Below the pieces are notes generated by a model. The model worked only from the letters and a program-made list of their open reading frames with translations. It did no database searches and was not told the origin of the DNA. From assembly GCA_025667525.1 (NCBI GenBank), contig CM046878.1, positions 390,108,974 to 390,172,973 of the forward strand: a DNA stretch of 64,000 bases. Direction: 5' to 3'. Position 1 is the first letter of the stretch. Each line of letters starts with the position of its first letter. Below are positions 18,216 through 29,800 of the stretch, piece after piece. Source of the DNA: Glebionis coronaria. Taxonomy: Eukaryota; Streptophyta; Magnoliopsida; Asterales; Asteraceae. A program made the position numbers and the translations under genes.

Positions 18216-20820
18216 TGATGAGACTGCTTTTATACATAGTCTCATCGTCCAAAACGGGCTTAAAATGGTTAAAATATCATAAAATGTGCCAAATATATGC
18301 TTGTGTTTGTTCAATGTGTATTTTAGGTACGTATATTGAGAAAATGGCAAAAAATCACAACAAACAAGCAAAAACGAACACGGGAAACGAAGCCGCACAA
18401 TAAACCGGCCCTAGAGTTGATTTTCCAAGAAAGTCCTTGAAGAATTAAAGATTGTACAATAAGGGTCCTCCATTATTGAAGAATTGACACTTTAAACCCT
18501 TTTATATTCATAATTACAAGTTTGGTCCTTAAAGTTTGTCAAAATTACAAAAAAGGACCTTCAACTTTGACGAATTGGCAAGAATGGTCCCTCTAAATTT
18601 AAGACTTATCACTTTTAGTCCTCCTTGAAGACAAAGAAACAAGTGAAGACCTTGAAGATTGAAGACATGTCCAGTTTGGTACTTCAAAAATCATCAAATG
18701 GCAAAACAAGTCCTTGATTACACTTTGCAAAACCTTTTCTGGCCAAAGTCTAAAAATGAAACTTGTTTTACAAAGGAAATTCGTTTGTTATATGTCTAAA
18801 CACCATAGAAACAAACAAAGGAAATGAAGGACCAAAGCTGTGAAGACATAAAACTTACCTTAACCAACCACACTCTGCCACCTCACCCCACTCACCACCA
18901 CAACCAATCAAAACCCACCATTTCGCCACATCATAACCCACTCACAACTGATTAATAACTAATTTTAATTAGTTATTAATTTGGGCGGTTAACATGTTTT
19001 TAAAAGCCAAACTGAATCAAAACCCAACTATTCATCACATAAACACGAATTGGGGATTCTTGTTTAAACAACAATTAAAGCCTAATCACCTCCAGATTTT
19101 TGATTAAGGCTCTTATAAACAAAACCCAACTCACAAAAGACATGCCACCTCACCCCAAGAGCTCACATGATACACCCCTGCTTCACTTTTGGAGAACAAG
19201 ACAAGAATTGCCAGTGGAGTCAACGAACCAAAAACCTGCTTCAAACCTAAGCTTACTTGGAGCCTTTGGATCATTTGGCATCACTTTTACATCTCCACAA
19301 ACAGCCAAATGTTCACACATCTTCAAGAATTTTCAAACCTTTAAGGGCAAAATTGGAAGACCACTACTTAGGGTTTTTAGTTTTTTCAGCTTACTAGGTC
19401 ATTGTATGGCTCTATAAAAAGCCCCTAGCTCACAACATTTTAGTTTGCTCTTGGTTTTTCTTTGGTCAAGAATCTGTAAACCCTTGTTTCTATGAATGAA
19501 AAAGTGTATGATTTCTTTGACGAATTCCAAGTGCCATTCTCATTTATTTGTTGTTGATATTATAAGTTTGTGTTTGTGAAATTTCAAAGATTGGTTTTAA
19601 GTTTATTGCAAGTTATTGCAAAAGTTTTCAAAAACTTGATTTTTTCTAAGTCTTGTTCAAACACTTGACTTTTTGGACTATAAGCTGATCATAGTACCCT
19701 GATACGAAGATTATCAAGGTTCTGTGAAGCTTGTGGTTTGGGAAGAATCAAGGGGTGGGGTTCAAGCTTGAAAGAATCTTGGTCATTTTTCATTTTTCTG
19801 TTATAAATTGTTGCTTTGACTTAGTTGTTCTTAGCAGGTGTTACTGGAAGCTTGTGCCTTGTTAAGCTAGGCACATAAGCTCTAAAATTCGTGAGTGTGG
19901 ATGTGCATTCATGAGGTTTACCTTGTTCACTTGATAAATCTGTTTAAAAAGGTGTTCTAAGTGATTTTGTGATTCTGCTGTTGTGTGTGTTGTTCTTGTG
20001 GCTTAAATCTTGTTATTACTACATGATAATGTTGTTATGATACTTGATTAAGCTTGGGTAAACCTGTTAAACACATTTGCTTGTTTAAAGTTTGATTTGA
20101 AAAGTTAAAAGGGTGTTTGGATCTACTGATTTATGCTTTGTATGTTGAATTGAGTAGGTGTTAGGAGTTTATTCTTGTTTGTATCTGATATTGAGGTATT
20201 TTAGTGCTGATATTTGCAAGACTTTTTCATTGAAACATCAAATCTGAAATTGTGCTATATCTTGCTTGTTTTTGCCTATTTTGAGTTGAAAATTTGGGAA
20301 CACTTAGCGTGTATGCTTATTTAGGGTTAACAAGTGTAAAAACAAAGTTTGTGTAAGCTGATAAGTAGATTTGAGGGTTTAAAATTGGATTTGTGGTCAA
20401 GTATATCAGCAAAAGGGATTGTGGTTGTTCATGTTCATCAGTAATATTCATAAGCTTGAAATTAGCTCAAATCTTTGATTCAGTGCACGAAACAAGTTTA
20501 TTATTGCTTATTTAAGATTAATATAGCTTGTGTATGCTTTTGGTTCAATTTGGGTGGCTTAATCTTGCTTAATCTGCTTATTACATCAAATCTGCTTAAT
20601 GTTCATGTCTGTGTGATATCTGGGCATAAATTGAATTAACTGTACTAATTGGCTGGTTGTTTTTGTGATTTGTTGCTTGTTATTGACTCCTTCTAACCCA
20701 CTGGTTATAAGGGTGCCTTTTTGTCCATTGAATACAACAAAAGTCCACTAAAAACAAAAAATTCAAGAAATTCAAGCAGTGGGAACCCCTTTCCACTGTT
20801 TCTAGCCACTGTAATACCTG
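18216..20820 (+). repeat. Ath-A1 LTR, 5' 2.6 kb (rest cut off by Ath-B2)
   Basis: It starts TGATGAGACTGCTTTTATAC, as the LTRs of Ath-A3 do. It follows Ath-A2 and Ath-A3 in order: degenerate GGTCCTT repeats at 18420-18740, TATA at 19413, and the block ACTCCTTCTAACCCACTGG near 20687. At 20820 it stops at GCCAC, where the Ath-B2 LTR begins in opposite orientation. The 5 bp before its start are GGATC, the expected target duplication; the partner copy is outside the window. Confidence 0.8.
19413..19420 (+). promoter_or_regulatory. TATA box in Ath-A1 LTR
   Basis: TATAAAAA in the context GGCTCTATAAAAAGCCCC lies about 1.2 kb into the LTR, at the place where the related LTRs have TATA. Confidence 0.5.
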
Positions 20821-21057
20821 GCTTTTATTAAAGTTGAAAATCGTCTCGACTCGATTCGAATTGAAAAAGGTTGAAAGTGTGACTCAGTCGTTCTTGGTGT
20901 AAAAAGCAATGTCTTTGAGCTAATTTAAAATAAAAATGAAAACTTGAAAAATATAAAACTAAAAATTAAAAACTTTGTAAATTAAATGACAAAAATTTAA
21001 AATTTTAATAAAAATAAAATTGTAAATAAAATAAAAAAAAACAGTTTAAAAATCTAC

Positions 21058-21610
21058 TTCTTCGGAAAAAAATTATTTTCGGAATATTGACCTAAATTCG
21101 GATAAATCTACCTATTCGGAAAAAATGCACATATTCGGAATAACCAGATTTTCGGATAAACACTTAAATTTTCGGAATAAGAACTATTTCGGATAAAACT
21201 AGGGTTTTCGGAATAAACCTTATATTCGGATAAAATTGAATTCGGATAAAAGTGCTATATTCGGAATAATGACTAATTCGGATAAAGAAAGTTTTTTCAG
21301 AAAAATAGAGATTTTCGGATAAAAGGGGATATTCGGAATAAATCTACATATTTGGATAAAACAACTATTTTTAGAATAAACTAACTATTTCGGATAAATA
21401 ACTAAATTTGGATAAAACCTTTTTCGGAATAAACAGAAAATTTCGGATAAATGCTTATTTTCGGAATAACTACTTTTCGGATAAACCTACTAATTCGGAA
21501 AAACTGGAATCTTCGGATAAATAAACCTATTTCGGAATAATCTATATTTTCGGATAAAAGGATAATTTCGGATAAAAGGTATGTTTTCGGGATTATAACC
21601 CTTTTCCGAA
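21058..21610. repeat. TTCGGA array in Ath-B2 LTR
   Basis: I count about 25 exact TTCGGA copies plus about four degenerate ones in 550 bases, spaced 15-22 bases. Two forms, TTCGGATAAA and TTCGGAATAA, largely alternate in the first two thirds. Read in the element's own direction these are TTTATCCGAA and TTATTCCGAA. Confidence 0.8.
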
Positions 21611-22136
21611 GATGTAACAAAAATCAAATTAACAGTAACAGTAGATCCTATTTTCAGGGAAACAAAAATCAAAATAAGCACTTAATCAAAGCTAAATCAA
21701 ACTAATTTTTAGAAAAAGCTAATAAGCCACAAATCAAAAACTTAAAAAAAACTAAATAATCTAAATATTTAAAATCAACTTTTTATTAAAATAAACTATT
21801 AAAGACACTTAATTAAAAATAAGAAAATCACACAATAAGCACTAAACACAATAAGCTAAAAAGATCAAAAACATCAAAATCAATAAGCACAATCAAACAA
21901 ACACATCAATCAAATCAAGAACATGATGAACAAACTAAATGATTATGAAAATCAAACAAGCTTAAAAATAAGAAAGGTAGAATGAGAAGGATTTATGAAA
22001 AGCTTGAATTATGATTAAGATTAAAGATTCAAATACAAGATTAATAAGAAAAACTTGAAAACATGAAAGTAACTATAGAGAGAGAAAGTAATCTACTCCT
22101 AAAGCATAAAATAAAACTATCTAAATTATCTAAACA

Positions 22137-22168
22137 CCTCCTAATGACATATTAGGAGGGTATTTATA
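22137..22168 (-). promoter_or_regulatory. TATA box with adjoining palindrome, Ath-B2 LTR
   Basis: CCTCCTAAT (22137-22145) and ATTAGGAGG (22151-22159) form a 9-bp inverted repeat. One base further is TATTTATA, the TATA box on the minus strand (22161-22168). It corresponds to 15607-15640 in Ath-B1, with minor base changes. Confidence 0.65.
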
Positions 22169-24280
22169 GGAGGAAAGGAGGAGGTTGTTTCTTCTCTCTT
22201 TCTTCTTTGTCTTTCTCGACGTTATCTCGGGATTTGTCGATATAAAATGAACTCGTCTTCTAATTTTATTCTTTTATTAGATTTGGTTCTTCGACTACGT
22301 TAAACTTCCGTCTTTGGACTTTTTCTTCGATAAATCTTCAGAATAGGCCTTTGACTTCCGTTCTTTTTGCACTCTTGATCTTTTGACTTCATCTTTTGTC
22401 TTTTTCTTCGATAAAAGCCCGTGAAACCCGTGTTTTCTTCCTTTTTCATATTTTGGTCTAAAATACAACAAAAACACAAACCACGCATAATTCTGACTTT
22501 TACGACATTAAATACATGTTTTGGCTTGGTTTTTTTATAATTAAGTGGAAAAAGGATAAGTGTTTTCACACTTATTAAATCCCTTACACTTGACCATTGC
22601 AATGCCCTCATGCAATGCATTAGTTACAAAGCAATATTTACATTTTTCATCATAATTAACCCACCCTGGCCTTTATTAAATACTAGACAATAAGGAAATT
22701 AAAAAGTTAGAAAATTACAAAATGATTGAAAGAAGAAAACAAGTAAAGAGATCAAAGACTTACATTAGGGCTTTGGTGTCATGAATGTTTATCACCCTCA
22801 AGTTTCTCGTTCCCCATACCAAGCTTAAAAACGAGATCATTGTTATTATAAGTTAGTAAAGCTAACACTCACTCATGTGGCTCAATTATTCACTTAGACT
22901 CCCTTATTCCTAGGTATATCTCTTATTTTTTATTGTTGTCTTAAATGATTACGAGGATGCATTATTGACTTATTTTGATAATTTATTAAGGCTGAAAATA
23001 AAGTAGGACGATTTAATCAATAGTTAGCTAAAGGACAAAATCTTTTAAAACTGCTTCTCGAAACCTCATAAAGTTCATATCTTGGCATAACTCGCTTCAC
23101 GATTTGAGACCTTTCTCGAATTGATATTTGGCATTGACTTCATACTTCGAATCTTGAGAGATGATCTTGAAATAATGGTCTTCTCTTCATATTAGGAATT
23201 TCTTCACTTGAAATTATTGAGAGATTCTTCATACTTGGAGCACGACTTCTTCATTTTTCTCCAATCTTTATTTAGGATTTTGATATACAATGATCTGCCT
23301 CCTTTTAGGAGTTGGATCTATTTATGCTCATACCTTGCTAGGATCTTTTCGGATAGACTTCTCCATGATCTTTAGGGGAGTATTTGCTTTTCGTCGTGTG
23401 TCTCGATCCTTCATATTGATTTTTGATAAATGATTCTTCACATCACTTTGGATCTTTAGCAACACAATGTAGCCCTCATGCCTTGTTAGGGCCTTTTCGA
23501 ACTCGCAAATCTTCGCATCCCGCTTCAATAAGTTTTGCCTTGGCTATGAACTCTAATTAATCCCGAGCAACTTTTAAACGATTTTGTGCTAGAAGCTAAG
23601 TAACTTTTCAAATCGTACGACCTTATTTATTGCAATTATATTTATTAACAAGCGATGGAAGAAAAAGCTCATAATTAACTCACATAAATTCATGAAAGAA
23701 TACCAAACTTATAATTTACTCTATCATCTCTCGTTCTCCACAATTTAAAATCTCAAGGAATAAGACTCGTGGATGCTTAGCCAGTTAAATCAAAGTTTTG
23801 GGTTTTCAAGTTATCTATAGGATCTTGCAACTTCTTAGACTTTTTCAAGTTTAGAATTCGCATTTTACAGTTCCCTTGATAAACGACTTTCTAGGATCAT
23901 TTATAGGAACTTGCGAAAAGTTCTTGTTCTTAAACCCGTATGAGTTAAGACTTTCACGTTTTAAAGTTCCCTATATAAAAGTCTAGCAAAACTTGATTTA
24001 AACACGTTAAGGATACTAGCTAGAGTAAACTCAAATAAGTAAACTCGGGTTGAGTCAAAAGATTCATGATGGGCCTAATATATCAAAGACATCTAAACTT
24101 ATTAAAACCATTTTATTAAAATTTATTCTAGCAAAAATAACAATAACAAAGAAAAATACTACTAGGACAAAATAGATCAAAATTTTTGAAAAATGTCGAA
24201 AAATCGATTTCTAGTTAAAATGAGGACAAATTCATGGAAAAGCCCACTTAATTTCGATAGAAGTCCCCCTACACTTTAGA

Positions 24281-24302
24281 TAAACATTGTCCTCAATGTT
24301 TA
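24281..24302 (-). promoter_or_regulatory. Conserved hairpin H2 in Ath-B2
   Basis: TAAACATTG and CAATGTTTA flank TCCT on the plus strand, a perfect 9-bp stem identical to that of Ath-B1. Confidence 0.65.
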
Positions 24303-24636
24303 AGCATGTGGGAGTAAATTCTCCTACACTTAAGACATTGTGCATGTTGTTTAAATCTTGCTAAAGAAGAGACAACTAAAGTGATTCTTATTTTAATATT
24401 GAAGAATATAAAATAGTGAATCAACAGAGTTTAGGATATAACCGGGAAGACGGGTACACGGAATCACGGGTCGTAAAAAGTCATTAAGAGTGAATCTTTG
24501 ATAGCTCGAATACCTACACATGATAAGAAAGAAAACAACCAACACATACTAGGGTCTCCCCCTACACTTATTATAAAAACGGATAAAAACGATAGATCAT
24601 CGGGTTGCTTCCCGAGAAGCGCTTGTTTTTGTTCAC

Positions 24637-24656
24637 CGAGTCGTGAGCCTGACTCG
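24637..24656 (-). promoter_or_regulatory. Post-stop hairpin (H1) in Ath-B2
   Basis: CGAGTC (24637-24642) and GACTCG (24651-24656) form a 6-bp stem. On the minus strand it begins 7-8 nt after the stop codon of the acidic-cassette ORF, the same spacing as after integrase in Ath-B1. Confidence 0.6.
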
Positions 24657-24663
24657 ACCTTGA

Positions 24664-25755
24664 TTACAATGGTAAGAACCTTGAAGAACATCCACCCGGG
24701 TCAAATACATGGTTTTCATCCATCAAATAGCATAAGCTTAAGGTGAACAAGACAAGCCAAAGAAGAGTAGGCGAGGTTCCCTTAAGCAATTGTTGAGCAC
24801 GGTGGTAGAAAGTATGATGAAGTGAAAGCATAGCTCCATTCTTTCCAAAAGTCTTTCCTTTTATTTCATTAGATAGATACTGAGATGGCTTAAAATTTAT
24901 GATACCCGGATCGAGCACCTTTTCCTTTAGGGGAAAATAAGACTTAGACTCAGTAGACCTTGAAGAGTCGCCCATAAACCGCACAATCTCATCCGAAGAA
25001 GGTGGAAAGAGAGGTGTCAAGACATAGGTACTACGGATATTGGTTTCGTCCGGTTTCTTCTCCTTTGAAATGGGCTTCTTGACATCCGAAGGAGGGTAGA
25101 GACCATAATCAAAGTCCAAAGGAGGAGAATCATGCTCATTAGGAAAGTAGGTATTGAGAAAGGTGGCGAAATCTTCCTCAAATGAGTAATCATCCAAAAT
25201 AGGATCAAGCATTTTTGGCGGAGGATCTTCATCAAAAATAGGAGCACAATCATCAGTAGAAGACATAACACTTGAAGAATCACTCGAAAGAGTGTCAACA
25301 TCATCAAAGTCATCATAAGTTGGCATGTCTCTATACTCGGAAGAAAAATCATCATAATCATCATAATCGGAACTAGAATCATCATCATAATCATCATAGA
25401 TTGGTGGAGAATCATAAATTGGTGGGGGATCCAAATTGGAGAGAGAATCATTAGAATTATCCACATGGTCTTGAAAAAGTGGATTATCATAGCAAGTCTC
25501 AAAAAGAGGATTGGCATGTAGCACAAAAGCATCAGGCTTTGTACTTTCCAAAGGAGTTGTATCAAGCTCGTCTTGAAGCACATCAATCATTTTCACCGAT
25601 TCTTTTCCATTTGATTTTCTTGTAATCTTCGCCATCTTAAAAACTTGTTGATCATTCCCGACCCTTAAAATTAATTCACCTTCGGCAACATCGACTAAAG
25701 CTTTTCCGGTTCTCAAGAATGGTCGTCCAAGTATTAACAGAATACGAGGGTCCAT
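24664..25755 (-). CDS. Ath-B2 protease C-terminus plus acidic, C-terminally hydrophobic cassette
   Basis: The 363-codon frame starts in the second protease block (ILLILGRPFLRTGKALVDVA). It continues through KESVKMIDVLQDELDT, a segment Ath-B1 also has (ESVNFIDVLDEACEE). After residue 80 it departs from pol. It has NPLF at 82-85 and 91-94, a very acidic Asp/Tyr/Ser-rich region at about 105-225, KVLDPGI near 280, a likely membrane helix at about 327-345 (TSPTLLWLVLFTLSLCYLM), and VFDPGG near the end. Ath-A0 shows the same order with diverged sequence. No catalytic motif is recognised in the cassette and its function is unknown. Confidence 0.8.
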   Translation of the reverse strand: MDPRILLILGRPFLRTGKALVDVAEGELILRVGNDQQVFKMAKITRKSNGKESVKMIDVLQDELDTTPLESTKPDAFVLHANPLFETCYDNPLFQDHVDNSNDSLSNLDPPPIYDSPPIYDDYDDDSSSDYDDYDDFSSEYRDMPTYDDFDDVDTLSSDSSSVMSSTDDCAPIFDEDPPPKMLDPILDDYSFEEDFATFLNTYFPNEHDSPPLDFDYGLYPPSDVKKPISKEKKPDETNIRSTYVLTPLFPPSSDEIVRFMGDSSRSTESKSYFPLKEKVLDPGIINFKPSQYLSNEIKGKTFGKNGAMLSLHHTFYHRAQQLLKGTSPTLLWLVLFTLSLCYLMDENHVFDPGGCSSRFLPL

Positions 25756-26141
25756 CTCATAATCAACAACAAAAAAATCGACCGAAAAGTGAAGGTACCA
25801 ACTTTAACGAAAACATCTTCGGCAATACTAACAGGGTAAGCGAAAGTTTGATTTGCTAGCTCAAGAGTCATCCGTGTTGGTGTAAGGTTGGGTAATGATA
25901 ACTTTTTCCAAACACTTAATGGCATTAAATTGATACTTTCCCCGAGATCGGCTAAGGCAGTAAATTCTTCAACTTTGCTAAATGTACAAGGTAGCACAAA
26001 ACGACCGGGATCTTCTAGTTTCTCCGGAAGTTCTTTAAGAAGGACTGCAGAACAATTTTCATTCAATCTAGTATTAACAAACTCGGCCATCTTCTCCTTC
26101 TTACTAAGCAATTCCTTGAATGCTTTGACAAATTTTGGCAT
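25734..26141 (-). pseudogene. Ath-B2 aspartic protease, N-terminal part
   Basis: The minus-strand frame contains NENCSAVLLKELPEKLEDPG and the active-site block ALADLGESINLMPLSVW. The usual Ala after Asp-Leu-Gly is Glu here. The frame is lost near 25775 (reading FRSIFLLLIMRW) and the rest of the domain continues in the next frame downstream, so a single frameshift splits the protease. Confidence 0.75.
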
Positions 26142-26828
26142 TTGGACAAGTGCTTCACAAGGCTAATGTTGAAATTTATTTGGGAGATCATCTTCAAATA
26201 GGTAGTGATTTGAGAATCTTCCTTAGTGAGCACTTTGCACTTGTCTAATCTTGAAGGATAAGGAATATTGGATTTAGGAGGTGTAGATGTAGAAGGTGAA
26301 GGTTGAGATGTTGAAGGGTTTTTCTTGGGTACTTCTTCTGTAAGAGGTGGAGACGGTAATGTAGAACTAGTACTAGGCGTGGAAGTAGGAGGGATAAATG
26401 GAGGTGGAGTAGGTGTAGATGGAGTAACTGGGGGAGGGATAGATGGTCCTACTAGAGTTGCTCCACTGCGTGTAGTAATAGCACTCACATTAGCTCTAGG
26501 GTTTGTTTCGGTTGTAGAAGGAAGAGCACCTTGGGGACGAAGGGTTTAAAACATTTGAACGAATTTCCTATCCGTGGACTCTTGCATTTCTTTCATTGTT
26601 TTCTCATGATCGGTTAATTTTTGTAGAATCAAGTCCATGTGCGGATGAGGTAAATTTAACCCTTGTTGTTGAAAACCTTGGTTTGGGTATTAGTTATATG
26701 GTTGAAAACCTTGAGGATTGAAACCTTGGTTTTGAAAGCCTTGATTAGCATTGTAGCCCCTCACATTTGCATTTTGTTGAAAATTTGCTCTTGGTGGCCC
26801 TTGGTTGTTTTGGATGGGTGGGTGTGGT
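26142..26828 (-). pseudogene. gag: Ath-B2 gag C-terminal part
   Basis: The minus-strand frame 26063-26488 reads SAITTRSGATLVGPSIPP, a long Pro/Thr/Ser-rich stretch, SNIPYPSRLDK and the KMISQINFNISL helical block. This is the gag-protease junction in Athila elements. Upstream (26489-26828) an Asn/Gln/Pro-rich linker (for example PPIQNNQGPPRANFQQNANV) extends to 26828, where the Ath-A2 LTR interrupts it. The capsid half is missing from the window. Confidence 0.7.
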
Positions 26829-29800
26829 TGATGAGATGGCATTTATACATGATCTCATCGTTCTTTTCGGGCTTTAAATGCATAAAATCTCACAAAAATA
26901 CCATATATATGCTTGTATTTGTGTACTTGTGTATTTTAGGTATGGATATCATGAAAAAGACAACAGATCACAAGAAAAAAGGAAAAACGAACACGAGAAA
27001 CGCAGCCGCACAATGAACCGGGCCCTAGTTTGTGATTTATCAAAGAATATCCCTTGAAGACTTAAAGACGTACAAGATTGATCCCTCATTTATAAAGAAA
27101 TGACACTTAATACCCTTGTATATTCATAATTACAAGTTTGGTCCCTTAAGTTTGTCAAAATGACAAAAAGGTCCTTCATCTTTGAAGAATTGACAAGTTT
27201 AGTCCCTCAACAAATCTAAATTGTCAATAATGGTCCCTCATGAAGTCAAAGATCCAAAGAAGTCCTTCAAGTTCAATAAAATTACACATTTAGTCCTTTT
27301 TAAATGGATTAAACATCAAAAGGGCCATTTGTGTAATTACTCCAAAGTTATAAAAGCCCTAAAACCTTGTTTGGAAAATATTTGTGGCAAATGTCTAAAT
27401 TCTGAAACTTATTATACAAAGGGAGTCGTCCTGGTTGGCTAAATAAACTTGTTATACACTTTCTACCAAAAGCCAAGGACCAAAGTTGCCACAAACCAAA
27501 CATTCAAATGTTTATTTGCGCCAAACACATTACCCTTCCACTAAAAACGGATCAAAAGAGTTACTGTTTACCCCAAGAACCCAGTAACCCCATCACTTAA
27601 AACAAAGGGTAAAATGAAATTACCCATACCCACGCTTGATTGACACACACATAAACTCATCCCACGCTTGAACACACAATCCCACTCACCCAAGGACCCC
27701 ACCCAAGGCTGCCCTGCACCAATCATGTGACGCCCTCCTCTCCAAGCAACGCCACGTGGCAAGATCAACGTTCCACAACTATTACTTGGCCCCAAAGCAA
27801 ATATAAACGTCTGAGATCAAATTGGACAACTCAAAACATCAAACGCCATCAAGCACTCAAGGGCATATTTGAGATTTCATAGCTAGGGGTTCTCATGAAT
27901 TTTGATTCTAGAATCGTCCTAAGTAGTCTATAAAAGGAGACCTCAACATGTGAGAGTCCCTTTGTTCCAGATTTTCTCTTAGCACTTTGTAATTCCTTTT
28001 TAAGTTTAATAAAATTTGGTTTAGTTTTCTAAAAATTCTATCTCCTTTTTGTGATTTAAAAGTTTGGTATTAGGCTAAGAGGATCTGAGTTCCATATTTT
28101 GAATGATTTGATCTTGTGTAGTTGAGTTTGCAAAGGTTTCATAAAAGTTTTTGAGAAAAAATATAAAAATCCGTTTTATATTATTATTGTTTAACTTTGT
28201 TCATCTTAGCAGGGAGGAAGCTAGTGGTTGTTCTGCTACCACTTAAGCTCACACAATCCAAAGCATGGATGTATGTTTTGGAGGTGCACATCTCTAAACC
28301 TTTTCTCTTTTATGCATATTTTTCATGATATGTTATGAATCCGAGATTTGGTCTTTGATTATGTGTGTTAGTTGTTGGATCTGTTTGTTTGAGGTTTACT
28401 TGTTGTTATTCAGTTGATTTAAGCTTGATTTATGGGTTGAATTAGACATATCCTTTGAAAAATTGTGAAATCAGTAATATAAGGGGTGTTTGGGATTACT
28501 ACATAATCAAGGTTTGAGTTGAACTGAGTAGGTGTTATTTGGTGTTTTGTGTTTGTTCTTGTTTCTATTGTGCTATTGGTTGTTTATCTACAAGTTTTGA
28601 GGTTTGTATCACCATAATCCAAATATTGACCATAAAATCTGTTTTACTTGTTTTTTTTGCCTTAGATTTTGAGGACACCTAGAATATAAGCTATACAAGG
28701 GTTAACAAGTGCTAAATCTGAGTTAATGTAACCTGAGTAGTAGATTTGTGGTGTTGAAATTGGATCTGTGGTCATCTAGTTCAGCAATAGGATTTTGTGT
28801 TCATCATTTGTTCATCAGTAACCTTTTTGTGCTTGAAACCAGATCTAATCTTTGAACCAGGGATTGAATTGAGTTGTTTTGTGTTTATTTAAGTTTTGTT
28901 GAGATTGTGTTAGCTTTTGGTGCAATCTGGTTGGTTTATTCTAGCTTAAACTGCTTATTTCATTGTTCACTGTTCATAGTTCATATTTGTATCATATCTG
29001 AGGACTGTTTGAATTAACTGTATCATTTGGCTAGATCATTTTGTGTTTAAGTGCTTGATTGTGACTCCTTATAACCCACTGGTTGTAAGGGTGCCCTTTT
29101 TGTCCATTAAAACCAAGTGAATCTCTCTAAATCATCAAGTCAAATAGTCAAAGCAGTGGTAACTCCTTTCCCCTGCTGCTAGCCACTGCTAGTGTTATTT
29201 TTGGTTCAACTTATCAATAAGCTATTCTAGCTTATTTAAACGTGCAACAACTTTAATTTGGTAATAGGTCTTCATCATTTGACCCATTTGTTCATTCTGG
29301 AGCTTTTGAGCTGTTGACTTTAAGGTTTGACTAGAAAACCAACTTGTTTGACTTTTACATAAGTGCTTATTGACTTATTCAGCTTATTTGGCTTTTCTTA
29401 TTGGATTTTTCTTGATTGATTTGGCTTATTTAAGTCATTTAGAGTCATTTGCATGTTGAATCAAGTCCTGAGGTGGTCTAAAACTCTAAGTCGACTATTT
29501 TGTCGTTTAATGAAATTGTACTTGGCTTATTTCTGGTTTATTGGTTGTGCTTTTTCAAAATTTCTTTTCACAGATCTCTTAAGCATCCCAAAAGAAGGTT
29601 GTGTGTCAAATTAGAGCTTATGGCATTGGCTTATAGCTTAATGGGCCAAAAAGCCCATTAAGAATAAGTTGTTGTACATTTAAGCTGTGATAAGCTCATA
29701 TTCTGCTTTTGGGCTTTCAAAGTTTTGTGTTTAGAATTGAATTTTAAGCTAGACTGGTGATTTTCAGCTTATTTGGTTGAGTTTTATCTTGTTGGGCCAA

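Larger units (their letters stand above)
20821..22588 (-). repeat. Ath-B2 3' LTR (about 1.77 kb)
   Basis: On the minus strand it runs from TGTAAGGGATTTAATAAGTG to GGTATTACA, giving TGTA/TACA termini. It matches the Ath-B1 LTR at both ends and around TATA. The inner 21058-21610 is a motif array that differs from that of Ath-B1. TATAAATA (complement of 22161-22168) lies beside a palindrome. Confidence 0.7.
22589..24663 (-). other. Ath-B2 3' non-coding region
   Basis: The region is colinear on the minus strand with 13133-15156 of Ath-B1. It holds hairpin H1 at 24637-24656 and hairpin H2 at 24281-24302. Tracts complementary to AAGTGTAGGGG lie near 24267, 24325 and 24550. The 66-codon open frame seen in Ath-B1 is also open here (complement of 23328-23528), but the differences do not look protein-conserving. 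Confidence 0.65.
20821..26828 (-). mobile_element. Ath-B2: RT-less Athila-like element, 3' part, minus strand
   Basis: Read on the minus strand, it has the C-terminal half of gag, protease, an acidic cassette with hydrophobic C-terminus, a 2-kb non-coding tail and a 3' LTR of the Ath-B family. No RT, RNase H or integrase is present. The tail and LTR match Ath-B1 over 13141-16734, so it is an internally replaced sibling of Ath-B1. Its gag is interrupted by Ath-A2 at 26828/26829, and its 5' LTR is not in the window. It had inserted into the Ath-A1 LTR; target flank GCCAC. Confidence 0.85.

Noticed and set aside
25017..25586. A 189-codon minus-strand frame rich in Met, Ile and Leu.
   Set aside because: It is the shifted reading of the Asp-rich cassette (GAT/GAC codons read as ATG/ATT). 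It is a shadow of the real frame.
27568..27795. Minus-strand frame of 75 codons in the Ath-A2 LTR.
   Set aside because: It is antisense to the LTR upstream of TATA, is not preserved in the Ath-A1 or Ath-A3 LTRs, and has no domain.
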